A stretch of 64,000 nt of DNA from the NCBI RefSeq assembly GCF_003703395.1, contig NZ_RDQN01000001.1, positions 372,001 to 436,000 of the forward strand. The letters run 5' to 3'. Made by a program: the position numbers and the translations under genes. Origin of the DNA: Pseudoxanthomonas spadix. Lineage in GTDB: Bacteria > Pseudomonadota > Gammaproteobacteria > Xanthomonadales > Xanthomonadaceae. Below are positions 39,762-49,851 of this stretch, in pieces (position 1 is the stretch's first letter; every line of letters starts with the position of its first letter). The notes under the pieces were generated by a model. It did no database searches. It was not told the DNA's origin and saw only the letters and a program-made list of their open reading frames with translations.

Positions 39762-39871
39762 TCCCGCTGGGATCCATCAGCATGCACTGACTGACGGACC
39801 GGATGAAACCGGATAAAAAGAGAGCGAGAGACGGGCGCCTGAGTGGCCGGACGAAACGCGCGTGTAGCTGC

Positions 39872-39905
39872 GTGGAACGTGTGCATGATAGCACAAGTGT
39901 TCCAC
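39872..39905. repeat. Imperfect stem-loop upstream of the methyltransferase gene
   Basis: GTGGAAC (39872-39878) pairs with GTTCCAC (39899-39905), and inside it GTGC (39881-39884) pairs with GCAC (39891-39894). It lies between the nemA stop and the methyltransferase start. It has no T-run, so it is either a weak terminator or a protein-binding site. Confidence 0.45.
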
Positions 39906-39962
39906 AGACCCTTCACCGCAGATGAAGGGCGTGCAGGGCGTGCTCGGCCGTGCCCGGCTCGG

Positions 39963-41063
39963 TCAGCCGGCAGTGGACAGTTCCAGCGGCGGATAGTCGA
40001 TGTAGCCCTCGGCGCCGCCGCCATACAGCGTGTCCGGGTTGAAACTGGCCAGCGGCGCGTCCAGGCGCAGGCGCTCGACCAGATCCGGGTTGGCGATGAA
40101 GGGGCGGCCGAAGGCGACCGCATCGGCCCTTCCTTCGCTCAATGCGGCCACCGCCATGGCCTTGTCATAGCCGTTGTTGACCACCCACGGGCCGCTGAAC
40201 CTGGACTTGAGCGCGACGTAGTCGAAAGGGATGTCGTCGCGGGGACCGCCGGTCGCGCCCTCGATCACGTGGACGAAAGCCAGGCCGCCGATCGCCTCCA
40301 GGCGCTCGACCGCGCGTTCGAACAAGGGCTGCGGGTTGGAATCGTGCGCATCGTTGGCCGGGGTCACTGGCGAGAGGCGCACGCCGGTGCGGCCGGCGCC
40401 GATTTCCTCGGCGACTGCGCCGACCACTTCGGCCAGCAGGCGGGTGCGGTTTTCGATGCTGCCACCGTATTCATCGGTGCGGTGGTTGCTGCCGTCGCGC
40501 AGGAACTGGTCGATCAGATAGCCGTTGGCTGCATGCACTTCCACGCCGTCAAAGCCGGCGCCGATGGCGTTGCGCGCGGCGGTGCGGTAGTCGGCGATCA
40601 GCTGCGGGATTTCCTCCAATCTCAGGGCGCGCGGCTCGGAGACCTGTTCCATGCCGTTGGCAGTAAAGGTCTGTGCGTTGGCGCCGATGGCGCTGGGAGC
40701 GACCGGAACTTCGCCTGCGGGCAGCAGGCTCACATGCGAGATCCGGCCCACGTGCCACAGCTGCAGCGCGATCTTGCCGCCGGCAGCGTGGACTGCGTCG
40801 GTGACAGCCTTCCAGCCTGCGACCTGGGCCTGGCTGTAGATGCCCGGCGTGTTCAGGTAGCCCTGGCCGAGTGGATTGATCTGGGTGGCCTCGGCAATGA
40901 TCAGGCCAGCGCTGGCCCGCTGGCGGTAGTACTCGATGGCCAGCGGCGTGGGCACGCAGCCTTCGATGGCCCGATTGCGGGTGAGCGGTGCCATCACCAC
41001 GCGGTTGGCCAGAGCGATGTCGCCCAGCGTGGTGGGGGAGAACAGGATGCTGGCGTCAGTCAT
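39963..41063 (-). CDS. Old yellow enzyme family NADH:flavin oxidoreductase
   Basis: A 366-residue FMN-dependent TIM-barrel ene-reductase (NemA/XenA/OYE). Visible features are MAPLTRNRA, LQLWHVGRISH, the substrate-binding FDGVEVHAANGYLIDQFLRDGSNHRTDEYGG with the paired-histidine region, and AFGRPFIANPDLVERL for the FMN phosphate. It reduces electrophilic alkenes and nitro compounds. It is probably core chromosome and borders the second catabolic island. Confidence 0.92.
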   Translation of the reverse strand: MTDASILFSPTTLGDIALANRVVMAPLTRNRAIEGCVPTPLAIEYYRQRASAGLIIAEATQINPLGQGYLNTPGIYSQAQVAGWKAVTDAVHAAGGKIALQLWHVGRISHVSLLPAGEVPVAPSAIGANAQTFTANGMEQVSEPRALRLEEIPQLIADYRTAARNAIGAGFDGVEVHAANGYLIDQFLRDGSNHRTDEYGGSIENRTRLLAEVVGAVAEEIGAGRTGVRLSPVTPANDAHDSNPQPLFERAVERLEAIGGLAFVHVIEGATGGPRDDIPFDYVALKSRFSGPWVVNNGYDKAMAVAALSEGRADAVAFGRPFIANPDLVERLRLDAPLASFNPDTLYGGGAEGYIDYPPLELSTAG

Positions 41064-41251
41064 GGAGTATCTCGAAGGTGGGGATCCGAAGGCCGCGATG
41101 ATGCCTGCCGCAGCGTTGCCGTCGGGTGCAAGGCCGGCCCACCATTGGAACGCTGCGTCCAGCAGGGTGCGTTGGCGCGCGTGCGCATGCGCATGCTGAC
41201 GCTAACTGGGGCAGCGCGCGGGTGTCGTGCGCGGCCACCGACTCGATCGCT

Positions 41252-42430
41252 TTAATCCCGCCGGCCTGAAGCGGTGCCGACGATGGAGCTTGCGTCGGTC
41301 ATCGCCGGCTCCCTGCCGGTCACCCCCCAGTCGGCAAGCGCTTGTTCGGTGTGTTCGCCGGCATATGGCGCGGGACCTCCCGGTTCAGTGGCGGTGCGGC
41401 TGAAGCGCGGCGCCGGCGCCGGGTGCGTGATGCCATCACGCTCGATGAAGGTGTTGCGTGCGGCGTTGTGCGGATGGTGGGGAGCTTCGTCCAGATCGAG
41501 TACCGGTGCAAAGCACACGTCGCTGCCTTCCATCAGCGCGCACCACTGATCACGGGTCTTTCCACGAAACGCCTGGGCCAGCTTCTGTTTGAGTGCCGGC
41601 CAGGCGGCGGTGTCGAACTGCGGCGCGAATGCCGGGTCGTTGATCTCGAGCTTGTCGAGCAACAGCTTGTAGAACTGCGGTTCAACCGAGCCGATCGAGA
41701 TCCATTTGCCGTCCGCACACTGATAGGTGTCGTAGAAATGCGCGCCGCCGTCAAGCAGGTTGGATTGCCGCGCGTTGTTCCACATCCTCATCGCCTTGAA
41801 CTCGTACACGATCGATGCCATCAGCGCGGCACCGTCGGTAATGGCGGCATCGACCACCTGGCCCTGCCCGGAGCGCTGGGTCTCCAGCAGGGCGCTGACA
41901 ATGCCCAGCGCCAGCATCATCCCGCCGCCGCCGATATCGCCGATCATTGCCGGCGGCGCCACCGGCCCACTGTCGGCACGTCCAATGGCATGCAAGGCGC
42001 CGCTGATGGCGATGTAATTGATGTCATGGCCGGCGGCCTGGCTGAGCGGACCATCCTGCCCCCAGCCTGTGACGCGCCCGTAGACCAGACGCGGGTTGCG
42101 CGCATGGCACGGTTCGGGACCGATGCCGAGACGTTCCATCACCCCGGGCCTGAACCCTTCGATCAAGGCATCGGCCGATTCGACCAGTTGCAGGAAAGTT
42201 GCGACACCTTGCGCAGACTTGAGGTCAAGCGCCAACGAGCGCCGCCCGCGGTTGAGAACGCTGCTGCGGCCCGGTTTCAAGAATTCGCCGTCGCGGTCCT
42301 TGCCGACCTCATCCAGCCTGTCGATACGCAGGATCTGGGCGCCCATGTCCGCCAGCATCATTGCGCAGAAGGGCCCTGGGCCAATGCCGGCGACTTCCAG
42401 AATTTTCAAGCCTTGCAACGGCCCTGCCAT
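41252..42430 (-). CDS. Alpha-methylacyl-CoA racemase family protein
   Basis: A 392-residue class III CoA-transferase-fold protein. The residues match the racemase branch: His135 in [10 protein letters not shown], Asp165 in GDIGGGGM and Glu250 in SVEPQFY, equivalent to His126/Asp156/Glu241 of the Mycobacterium tuberculosis enzyme MCR (constant offset of 9). Racemases epimerise 2-methyl- or 2-aryl-propionyl-CoA thioesters. ATG 42430 ([10 protein letters not shown]) is preferred over an upstream in-frame start that overlaps the regulator gene. A racemase at the end of a catechol meta-cleavage operon is unexpected and points to a branched acyl-CoA substrate. Confidence 0.88.
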   Translation of the reverse strand: MAGPLQGLKILEVAGIGPGPFCAMMLADMGAQILRIDRLDEVGKDRDGEFLKPGRSSVLNRGRRSLALDLKSAQGVATFLQLVESADALIEGFRPGVMERLGIGPEPCHARNPRLVYGRVTGWGQDGPLSQAAGHDINYIAISGALHAIGRADSGPVAPPAMIGDIGGGGMMLALGIVSALLETQRSGQGQVVDAAITDGAALMASIVYEFKAMRMWNNARQSNLLDGGAHFYDTYQCADGKWISIGSVEPQFYKLLLDKLEINDPAFAPQFDTAAWPALKQKLAQAFRGKTRDQWCALMEGSDVCFAPVLDLDEAPHHPHNAARNTFIERDGITHPAPAPRFSRTATEPGGPAPYAGEHTEQALADWGVTGREPAMTDASSIVGTASGRRD

Positions 42431-42489
42431 CAAGCAATCCTCTGTTGCAGGCAAGTCGGCCGGTGCGCCGGCGGACAGGCCCATCGGCG

Positions 42490-43179
42490 TCAACGGGCGG
42501 GTTCGGCGCCACCCATGGCTGGTCCCGCCACGACGGCGTCGTCCGGTCTGGCTTCATTCAAAAGCGCATAAACGAAGTCGTCGGCCAGGCGCCGCAACTG
42601 TTCCGGTGTCGGATTGCGAACCCAGTGAATGGTCCAGTTGAGCGCGCCGACCGCATTCCTGCGGAAGAGCGCGGTGTCGGTGGCGATCAATCCCTCGCTC
42701 TTGACTTCCTGGAGCACACTCAGCCAGACATTGCGATAAGTCTGGCTAAGCGCTTCCAGCGGCAGCCGTTTTTCAGGCGAGATCTGGCGCCATTCGCGCA
42801 GCCAGACCTTGTGCGCATAGCTGTACTCGGAATGCAGCGCTTCCAGATGGCCGGATATCAGCGCATGCAGGCGCTCGCGCGGGGTGCGCGCGCCGTCCAG
42901 CTTCCTTGCGACCACTTGCAGGCCTTCGGTCATGCCGCCTTCCAGCACCGCGAACAGCACATCTTCCTTGGTCGCGAAGTGATAGAAGAAGCTGCCTGAA
43001 GTAATCCCGACCGCATGGGTGATGTCGCGCACGCTGGCGCCCTGATAACCCTTCTCCTCGAACAACTTTCCGGCCGCACGAATCAACTGGTGATACCGGG
43101 TCAGCGGCTGGCGCTCCTGCACCTCGCCGGATGCCGGCGCTCTACGCTCCTGTCGCTTCGCACTTATCGTTTTAGCCAA
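42490..43179 (-). CDS. TetR/AcrR-family regulator
   Basis: A 229-residue regulator with the N-terminal helix-turn-helix [40 protein letters not shown] and an all-alpha ligand domain. I chose TTG 43179 because AGGAAAGAGG lies 7-8 bases upstream; ATG 43251 and more distal codons remain open. The position between the hydrolase and racemase genes suggests control of this island, with an aromatic acid or acyl-CoA as possible ligand. A CCAATTGATTG sequence overlapping the proposed start also occurs in the palindrome at 53145-53162. Confidence 0.82.
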   Translation of the reverse strand: MAKTISAKRQERRAPASGEVQERQPLTRYHQLIRAAGKLFEEKGYQGASVRDITHAVGITSGSFFYHFATKEDVLFAVLEGGMTEGLQVVARKLDGARTPRERLHALISGHLEALHSEYSYAHKVWLREWRQISPEKRLPLEALSQTYRNVWLSVLQEVKSEGLIATDTALFRRNAVGALNWTIHWVRNPTPEQLRRLADDFVYALLNEARPDDAVVAGPAMGGAEPAR

Positions 43180-43486
43180 TTGATTGCCTCTTTCCTGTTG
43201 TGGCAAGCGTCCACGACCAAACACAAACAAGCCAAGTGCCCCAGTACCCATCAGGGACTCACGGCCACCATTGCTGCACCTTCCCTTAAGTTTCTGGACA
43301 CATTGCAGGTTGCACCGCAATCTTCCGCTTCAGGAAATCCACATCCAATCGGGTGCGTACATGGAACAGGTGATACGAACGCGCATCCCTCACGCTTCTC
43401 CATCGAGAACGCGTGACGTACGCAGGAACTGGTCCTTTGTACGCCACTCGGAGGTCAGCCCGATCGCAAGATGCGCGCTGTCAAGA
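43180..43486. other. Gap upstream of the TetR-type gene
   Basis: About 300 bp between the TTG start proposed for the TetR gene and the hydrolase stop. If the regulator starts further upstream (up to 43320) part of this is coding. Otherwise it holds the regulator's own promoter; I see no other feature. Confidence 0.45.
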
Positions 43487-44317
43487 TCAAGCTTCGTCTT
43501 CGGCAAAGAAATCGCTGACCAGACGGTTGAATCGGGCCGTATGCTCGATCTGTGTCCAGTGTCCGCACTGACCAAACACGTGCAGTTGGGATTTCTGGAT
43601 CAGCTCAAATAACCTGTAGGAACTCGACAGCGGGATGACCCTGTCCTCGCGTCCATGGATGATCAACGCCTGCTGCGGCAATGCACTGATGCTGGATTCC
43701 GGACTGGCCAACAAATCGACGCTGCGCTGGCGCGGCGCCGGAAACATCTGCGAGTACGCTTCCTGGCAGCCGGGCCGGATGCTGGCTTCGTAGCGCATGC
43801 GAGCCAGCTCATCGTTGACCAGCGAGCGGTCGTAGGCAAAGATATCGAGCATCTGGCGCATGGCGTCCTGCGAAGGCGTGTAGCCCCAGACGCGGTCCAG
43901 CCCCTCGGTGATCGGAAAGGAGAGGCCGGCGCTTCCCATCAGCACCAGCCGGCCCACGCGCTGCGGCGCACGAATCGCAAGCGCCAACGCCAGCGCGCCG
44001 CCGAAGGAATTGCCGATCACATGCGCCTTGTCGATCTCGAGGGCATCCAGGAAGCCGAGCACATGGCTGACCCAGGTGTCCATGTTGTAGTGCACGCCCT
44101 GCGGCCGCTCGGTGTAGCCGAATCCGACCATGTCCGGCGCCAGCACGCGAAAGCGCGAAGCCAGCGCCGGGATCGTCAAGCGCCAATTGGCCCAGGCCGT
44201 GACGCCGGGCCCCGAGCCGTGAATCAGCACCACCGGCGTACCGCTGCCCTGGTCGTGATAGTTGGTCTGGATGCCGTTGGCAGAAATCGATTTGCCGACT
44301 TCCGGATTGGTGCTCAT
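43487..44317 (-). CDS. 2-hydroxymuconic semialdehyde hydrolase (DmpD/XylF type)
   Basis: A 276-residue alpha/beta hydrolase that cleaves 2-hydroxymuconic semialdehyde (or its methyl ketone analogue) to formate or acetate plus 2-hydroxypenta-2,4-dienoate. The triad is Ser104 (GNSFGG), Asp225 (GREDRV) and His253 (QCGHWTQ), with LIHGSGPGV for the oxyanion hole. It resembles DmpD/XylF of catechol pathways more than BphD. A GGAG ribosome-binding site precedes ATG 44317. Confidence 0.93.
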   Translation of the reverse strand: MSTNPEVGKSISANGIQTNYHDQGSGTPVVLIHGSGPGVTAWANWRLTIPALASRFRVLAPDMVGFGYTERPQGVHYNMDTWVSHVLGFLDALEIDKAHVIGNSFGGALALALAIRAPQRVGRLVLMGSAGLSFPITEGLDRVWGYTPSQDAMRQMLDIFAYDRSLVNDELARMRYEASIRPGCQEAYSQMFPAPRQRSVDLLASPESSISALPQQALIIHGREDRVIPLSSSYRLFELIQKSQLHVFGQCGHWTQIEHTARFNRLVSDFFAEDEA

Positions 44318-44453
44318 GCTTTGTCTCCTCAGTCTCAGGTCGCTTGAACCGGTTGTGCTCGCACGCCGGCGTCATCCGCCCCGGCGCGGGATCATTTCGT
44401 TCGATGTTGCAATGAAGCCCGGCGCGAGCCTGCGCCAGGCCGAGGGCGCTGTG

Positions 44454-44645
44454 TCAGCGGCCCAAATCCTTTGCGCTGACGCCGGCGATTCCCCAGTTTT
44501 CCTTGGGTACGTCGTGAATCCAGACGCGCACGTTTTCCTTTGGCGCGCCCAGCGCTTCTGTCAGCGCGAGTGTGACCTTTTCAATCACGGCCCGCTTTTG
44601 TTGCTCGGTGCGGCCTTCCAGCAAATACACTTGCGCGAACGGCAT
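44454..44645 (-). CDS. 2-hydroxymuconate (4-oxalocrotonate) tautomerase
   Basis: A 63-residue tautomerase with the required Pro directly after the initiator Met (MPFAQVYLLEGRTEQQ), the conserved VRVWIHDVPKENWGIAG and the length of XylH/DmpI. It isomerises 2-hydroxymuconate to 2-oxo-3-hexenedioate. ATG 44645 is used, because a longer start would bury the catalytic Pro. Confidence 0.93.
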   Translation of the reverse strand: MPFAQVYLLEGRTEQQKRAVIEKVTLALTEALGAPKENVRVWIHDVPKENWGIAGVSAKDLGR

Positions 44646-44668
44646 GATCAATTCCTTCCCAATGAAAG

Positions 44669-45457
44669 CTAGACAAAGCGCATGCCGACACTGCCCATGC
44701 CTTGCACGCGCAGGGTGACGGCGTCGCCCGGTTGGACCGCAACCGCTTCGGTGATGCCGCCGGACAGGATCAGCGTTCCGGCGGGGAGTTCCTCACCGCG
44801 CGCACCTAGATGGTTGGCCAGCATCGCGATCGCCGCTGCGGGGTGGCCGAGCACCGCAGCGCCGGCCCCGAATGCCACTTGCTTGCCGTTCTTCTCGAGC
44901 ACGATGCCCACGGTGCGCAGATCGACTTCACTGGCTGGCACGGCCTGGCCACCGACCACGAAGCGTGCGGCCGAGGTGTTGTCTGCGATCACGCTTTTCA
45001 GGTCGAAATTGAAATCCCGGTAACGCGAATCGATGACTTCGATGCCCGGCAAGACAAAGTCGGTGGCCGCCAGGACGGCGCCGATGTGGCACCCAGGCCC
45101 CTTCAAGGCGCGCTTGGTGACGAAGGCGATCTCAGGCTCGATTTTGGGATGAATCAGGTCGGACACCTTGCACTCGCCGCCTTCCGGCACGGCATAGTAG
45201 TCGGCCATGAAGCCGAACACCGGGGTTTCCACGCCCATCTGTTTCATCTTGGCGTGCGAGGTCAACCCCGCTTTGAGCCCGACAATCCTGTTGCCGCGCG
45301 CGATCTTGCGGCGGCGGATCTCATCCTGGATCGCATAGGCATCTTCCCAATCCATCTCGGGATGATCGTTGGTGATCTTCAGCGTATCCTTCGCCTTCAG
45401 CTCGCAGTCTTCGAGATGGGCAGCGAGCTTTGCGATGGTGTCCTGGTCAAGCATCAT
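44669..45457 (-). CDS. 2-oxo-3-hexenedioate (4-oxalocrotonate) decarboxylase (DmpH/XylI)
   Basis: A 262-residue member of the hydratase/decarboxylase family. It has GLKAGLTSHAKMKQMGVETP, PKIEPEIAFVTKRALKGPG and GIEVIDSRYRDF, the decarboxylase-type variants of the hydratase motifs. It turns 2-oxo-3-hexenedioate into 2-hydroxypenta-2,4-dienoate and CO2 and normally complexes with the neighbouring hydratase. AGGAG lies 8 bases before ATG 45457. Confidence 0.93.
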   Translation of the reverse strand: MMLDQDTIAKLAAHLEDCELKAKDTLKITNDHPEMDWEDAYAIQDEIRRRKIARGNRIVGLKAGLTSHAKMKQMGVETPVFGFMADYYAVPEGGECKVSDLIHPKIEPEIAFVTKRALKGPGCHIGAVLAATDFVLPGIEVIDSRYRDFNFDLKSVIADNTSAARFVVGGQAVPASEVDLRTVGIVLEKNGKQVAFGAGAAVLGHPAAAIAMLANHLGARGEELPAGTLILSGGITEAVAVQPGDAVTLRVQGMGSVGMRFV

Positions 45458-45481
45458 GGTGCATTCTCCTGAGCGCGTTTG

Positions 45482-46264
45482 TCAGCTGAACCGGACCGAG
45501 CAACTGCCCAGGCCACCGATTGTGACGCGAAAGTTGTCGCCGGCCTTTGCCGGGAACATCGCGGCAAGCGCGCCGGACAGGATCACCTCACCGGCTTTCA
45601 ATGGAATCCCCAGGCGGCCCATGGTATTGGCCAGCCATGCCACGGCGTTGAGCGGGGAGCCCAGGGCAGCGGCGCCAGCGCCGGTTGCGATGATCTCGCC
45701 GTTCCTTTCAAGCACCATGCCGCACAGCGACAGGTCGAGCTTGCGCGGATCGACCGCCTTGTCACCGAGCACGAACACCCCGCAGGATGCGTTGTCGGCC
45801 ACCGTGTCCTGGATCTTGATTTTCCAGTCGCGGATGCGCGAGTCGACAATTTCGAAGCATGGCATCACGCATTCGGTGGCAGCCAGCACGTCGGCGTTTG
45901 AGATGCCGGGACCCATCAGATCCTTTTTCAGGATGAAGGCGATTTCGCCCTCGGCCTTGGGCTGGATCAGGGTGCCGATATCGATCGCCTCGCCCTCGTT
46001 GTAGATCATGCCGTCAAGCATGTAGCCGAAGTCCGGCTGGAACACGCCCAGCATGTTCATCACCGCATGTGAGGTGACCCCGATCTTCTTGCCGACGATG
46101 CTCTCGCCCGCCTGCAGTCGGCGTTCAATCATCCGCTGCTGGATCTGATAGGCGTCCTCGATGGTGATTTCCGGATGGCGGGTGGTCAGCGGCTCGCACA
46201 TGCTGCGGGTCATCAGCGCCTGGTAAAGCTCATCGCCGAGCGATGTAATCAGTGTCTTGTCCAT
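45482..46264 (-). CDS. 2-hydroxypenta-2,4-dienoate hydratase (DmpE/XylJ type)
   Basis: A 260-residue hydratase, the second in the window; its protein differs from BphH mainly at scattered conservative positions and the DNA is also very similar. It has [22 protein letters not shown] and [21 protein letters not shown] 46264 (MDKTLITSLG) lies 2 bp after the dehydrogenase stop. Its product, 4-hydroxy-2-oxovalerate, needs an aldolase, and the only one in the window is bphI. Confidence 0.95.
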   Translation of the reverse strand: MDKTLITSLGDELYQALMTRSMCEPLTTRHPEITIEDAYQIQQRMIERRLQAGESIVGKKIGVTSHAVMNMLGVFQPDFGYMLDGMIYNEGEAIDIGTLIQPKAEGEIAFILKKDLMGPGISNADVLAATECVMPCFEIVDSRIRDWKIKIQDTVADNASCGVFVLGDKAVDPRKLDLSLCGMVLERNGEIIATGAGAAALGSPLNAVAWLANTMGRLGIPLKAGEVILSGALAAMFPAKAGDNFRVTIGGLGSCSVRFS

Positions 46265-46266
46265 GG

Positions 46267-47721
46267 TCACAGTTTGATGCACACGTTTTTCAGTTCGGTA
46301 TAAAACTCGAGCGAATGCACTCCGCCTTCGCGGCCGATACCGGATTGCTTGGCGCCGCCGAAGGGCGTGCGCAGATCGCGCAGGAACCAGGAATTGACCC
46401 AGACGATACCGGCCTCGATCGCCGCTGCCATTCGGTGCGTGCGCTGCAGGTTGGTGGTCCAAATTGCGGAGGCCAACCCGTACGGATTGTCATTGGCGCG
46501 CCGGATCACTTCCTCCTCGCTGTCAAAGGGAGCGATGTGGCAGCATGGGCCAAAGATTTCTTCGCGCACCACCGCTGCCGTATCCGACAAGCCGGTCCAG
46601 ATCGTCGGCTCTACCCACGAGCCGCCCTTGAGCGCATCGGGCATGTCCGGAATGCCACCGCCGGTCACCAACGTGGCACCTTCCTCCAGCGCCTTCGCGT
46701 AATACGACAGCACCTTGTTGCGATGCTCCTGGGAGATCAGCGGCCCGAGGCCACTCGATGGATCGGTAGGCGCGCCCGGTTTCATTTTCTCCACCGCTTC
46801 TTTCAAGCGGTTGACGAAGGTCTCGAAGATCGGTCGTTCCACGTAGATGCGTTCGGTGCCCAGACAAACCTGTCCGCAATTGGCGAACGTGGAGCGGATC
46901 GTGCCGGCAATGGCCTCATCCATGTCGCAATCGGCAAACACGATCGCCGCGTTCTTGCCGCCCATTTCCAGCGAGACTGGTCTTGCTCCGTCGGCCGCAG
47001 CCTTCATGATCGCCGCGCCGGTGCGGGTTTCGCCGGTGAAGGTGATGGCGCCGACCTGCGGATGGGTGGTTAGGAATTCGCCGGCCGCATCCGGGCCGAA
47101 GCCATTGACCACATTGAAGACACCCTTCGGCACGCCGACCTTGTTCATCACGTCGCCGAGCAGGGCGGCCGCCTGCGGCGTTTCTTCCGATGGCTTGACA
47201 ACGACCGTATTGCCGCATGCCATGGCCGGGCCGAGTTTCCAGGTCATCAACAGAAACGGCAGGTTCCACGGACAAATCACCGCGACCACCCCGACCGGGC
47301 GACGCAGCGAGTAATTCAATGCCCCGCGTCCGTCGGGCGTGGCCATCTCGAAGAACTCGCTGGGTACATTCTTCACCACGTCGGCGAACACCTTGAAATT
47401 GGCCGCGCCGCGTGGCACGTCAACATGCCGCACGAAGTGCTCGGGCTGCCCCATGTCGGTGATTTCTGCCTCGACGAAATCCTCGAAGCGACGCGTGATT
47501 TCATCGGCCACCGCGTACAGCATTTCCGAGCGCTCCGCGACTGCCAGTTTGCTCCATGGGCCATGCAGCGCTTCACGCGCCACGCGCACGGCAGCATCGA
47601 CTTCACCACGCCCGGCCTCGCTGACGCGTGCAATGATCTGGCCGTCGTAGGGTGCTGTCTTGTTGAACCACTTGCCGGTGCTGACGTACTCACCGTTGAT
47701 GAAATTCAAGACTTCTTTCAC
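46267..47721 (-). CDS. 2-hydroxymuconic semialdehyde dehydrogenase (DmpC/XylG)
   Basis: A 484-residue NAD+-dependent aldehyde dehydrogenase with catalytic Cys286 in FANCGQVCLGTE and Glu252 in LEMGGKN, and PWNLPFLLMTWK with GEETPQAA-like cofactor contacts. It opens the oxalocrotonate branch from 2-hydroxymuconic semialdehyde. A GTG at 47721 is the likely start: AAGGAG lies about 6 bases upstream and the product begins with the family-typical MKEVLNFINGEY. Confidence 0.92.
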   Translation of the reverse strand: MKEVLNFINGEYVSTGKWFNKTAPYDGQIIARVSEAGRGEVDAAVRVAREALHGPWSKLAVAERSEMLYAVADEITRRFEDFVEAEITDMGQPEHFVRHVDVPRGAANFKVFADVVKNVPSEFFEMATPDGRGALNYSLRRPVGVVAVICPWNLPFLLMTWKLGPAMACGNTVVVKPSEETPQAAALLGDVMNKVGVPKGVFNVVNGFGPDAAGEFLTTHPQVGAITFTGETRTGAAIMKAAADGARPVSLEMGGKNAAIVFADCDMDEAIAGTIRSTFANCGQVCLGTERIYVERPIFETFVNRLKEAVEKMKPGAPTDPSSGLGPLISQEHRNKVLSYYAKALEEGATLVTGGGIPDMPDALKGGSWVEPTIWTGLSDTAAVVREEIFGPCCHIAPFDSEEEVIRRANDNPYGLASAIWTTNLQRTHRMAAAIEAGIVWVNSWFLRDLRTPFGGAKQSGIGREGGVHSLEFYTELKNVCIKL

Positions 47722-47913
47722 TTGATGCTCCTTACCTGTCCGGCCGCAAGCCAGACCGCCGCAGGCAAGCCTGCCTGTGCGCATAGTTCAAAGGCCGCTC
47801 GGACCCGCCCGAAACGCCGTTCCCAGCGCCTCGCTGGCGGTTCGACATCCCGCCTGACGCCGCTTCCCGCGCCAAGCTTGCTGGGAGCGGAAAGCGCAAT
47901 CGCACCGCCGCGA

Positions 47914-48858
47914 TCAGGTGTAGACGTTGGTAAAGCTCTCCTCCAGCACCCCGGTATGGTAGAAGATGCCACGTGCCGCCTGGTCTTCGGTCCAAGTAAT
48001 GACGGGCTTGTCGGGTTGCGCCTGGTATCCGAGGCCGGCGAAGGTTTCATTGCGGTTGCCGGAAGGGTCAAAGAAATAAATGGTTTCACCGCGCGTGAGG
48101 CCGTGCCTGGTTGGCGGCACGTCGATGCGGGTGCGGTTCTTGGCCATGATGTCGCCAGCCTTGAGGATGTCGTGCCACGAATCGAGGAAGAACGACACGT
48201 GATGCAGGCCTGGACGATCGCCACCGACGAAGGCGATGTCATGTGGCTTGCTGGAGCACGACAGGAATGAGGACAGCTGGATCGATCCGCCTGGGCCGAC
48301 CAGGATTTGTTCGGTCTGAAAAAACCCGAGCGCTTCCTTGAAGAATCTGGTGTTCTCCTCGACCTTGTTGATGCCTTTTTCCGGGTTCAATTCGCACATC
48401 AGCAACACATGGTCGAGCCAATGCGAGCCGGCGCCGCGCAAATCGTCCGGCCAGGGATCAGGATTGGTGGAGCCGACATCGGTATCGACACATTCTTTCT
48501 GCGCATACAAGCGCATGTCGTGTCCGCTCGGCAGGTTGAACTTCAGCATACGGCCGACGAAAGGCAGCGAATTCTCCTTCAGAAACTCGGTCTTGACGCC
48601 TTTGGCTTCGATGGCGGTCCTAAAGACATCCAGGTCCTGGTCGCTTTCGACCTTGTAGGCAACATGGTTCATGCCGGCGTGGTCGGCAAGGCTCAGGATC
48701 ACCGAGTACTTGTCCCACTCGTCCCAGCACTTCAGATAGACATTGCCTTGGTCATCCTTGTGCGTGACCTTCATGCCCACGACATTTTCATAATGTTTGA
48801 GCGCCGCCTCCATGTCCATCACGCGGAGGGCAACATGACCTATTCTCATCACACCCAT
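47914..48858 (-). CDS. Catechol 2,3-dioxygenase (XylE/DmpB type)
   Basis: A 314-residue two-domain extradiol dioxygenase that cleaves catechol to 2-hydroxymuconic semialdehyde. The probable iron ligands are His150 (SHWLDHVL), a His at 219/220 (GLHHVSFFL) and Glu271 (GNRNETF), in the order of Pseudomonas XylE. AGGAGATAGAAA precedes ATG 48858. The 192-bp gap to the dehydrogenase gene contains no other gene. Confidence 0.95.
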   Translation of the reverse strand: MGVMRIGHVALRVMDMEAALKHYENVVGMKVTHKDDQGNVYLKCWDEWDKYSVILSLADHAGMNHVAYKVESDQDLDVFRTAIEAKGVKTEFLKENSLPFVGRMLKFNLPSGHDMRLYAQKECVDTDVGSTNPDPWPDDLRGAGSHWLDHVLLMCELNPEKGINKVEENTRFFKEALGFFQTEQILVGPGGSIQLSSFLSCSSKPHDIAFVGGDRPGLHHVSFFLDSWHDILKAGDIMAKNRTRIDVPPTRHGLTRGETIYFFDPSGNRNETFAGLGYQAQPDKPVITWTEDQAARGIFYHTGVLEESFTNVYT

Positions 48859-48948
48859 TTTCTATCTCCTCAGGCTCTATTGGTTACGCGAGTTACGACC
48901 CAAACCCCGGCCCGCCCAGCGCAGCTGAAATCGGCGGGTGCAATTTGC

Positions 48949-49341
48949 TCATGTCACGATCGCCCCCCAGGGGCTGCGTGTGATCGCTTTCTTCAATTTT
49001 CCAACCACTTCGACTTCGATGGCGCTGGCTGGCGCGACCCGGCAAGCTAGCACGATTCCCTGCGCCTCTTCCTGCTCGTTGACGTGAACGCGGCTCATCG
49101 GGCCGGTCTTGTTTACCTTGCCGCTGCGGATCGCGACCTTGCACACGCCGCAGCCGCCATTCAGGCAGCCCGCCGGAATGCCCTTCCTACCCAGACGCGC
49201 CATGCCTTGCAAAAGCGTTTCATCGGCCGAGCAACGATAGACCGCATCGTTGTCCACGATATGAATCTGGTAAGTTGCGGGAACGGCTTGGCTCGGCGCC
49301 GGCATGCAACCCTCCACTGCCCGTGAATGTGACTCGTTCAT
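48949..49341 (-). CDS. XylT-type [2Fe-2S] ferredoxin
   Basis: A 130-residue protein with a plant-type ferredoxin domain; the cluster cysteines are in CLNGGCGVCKVAI plus a distal Cys in VLACRVAP. XylT-like ferredoxins reduce and so reactivate oxidised catechol 2,3-dioxygenase, whose gene is the next one downstream. ATG 49341 (MNESHSRAV) gives a 35-residue extension before the domain; a start at MPAPSQ is also possible. Confidence 0.9.
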   Translation of the reverse strand: MNESHSRAVEGCMPAPSQAVPATYQIHIVDNDAVYRCSADETLLQGMARLGRKGIPAGCLNGGCGVCKVAIRSGKVNKTGPMSRVHVNEQEEAQGIVLACRVAPASAIEVEVVGKLKKAITRSPWGAIVT

Positions 49342-49851
49342 GCTAGCACCCATCGCTTCAATGTGATCCCCATATCGGTGAGACGCACCATTTCCACCGC
49401 ACCGCCGCTCCTGATCAGGCCCCCGGACGGGGCGCCGATCGCGGTTCGGCGTTATCCAATCCGAGGCGGCCAGGCGGTCATGCACGACCGCGTACCTGCT
49501 TCGGCCAACCTGAGCAGGGGAAGTCGGCCAGACTGATCGGCTGCATGCGCTCCAGGCTAATCGATGGGCGTGCTGCGCTCCGGACAGGACGGATCGACCA
49601 GCGCAACACGGCTGGCCACGGCCGGTTCAGCATGTCCAGGAACCCGTCCCTCGGGCACGACTGTAATTCAGTTCCAGGCCGACACCCCGACCGACGGCCA
49701 TCGCCAGTCTGAGGCTTCAGCGGCACCTTCCTGTGTGTGGGCCACCAGTCTCTCGGTTGACCCACCGCACCGCCGACCTTCAAATCGTTCAGGGTTGCCT
49801 CAAAAATTTTCGGCCTCACCCGTGTGATGTCATGGACGCCTGCTCGATCTC
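49342..49851. other. Non-coding gap inside the second island
   Basis: About 510 bp between the Rieske ferredoxin and XylT-type genes, both on the minus strand. The longest open frame (49478-49819 minus) has no family features. In an otherwise tightly packed operon this could be an internal promoter region or the remains of a deleted gene; I cannot identify one. Confidence 0.5.

Noticed and set aside
41252-42430. Formyl-CoA or carnitine CoA-transferase assignment for the CaiB-fold gene
   Set aside because: The residues aligned with His126, Asp156 and Glu241 of the racemase MCR are all present, which favours the racemase branch.
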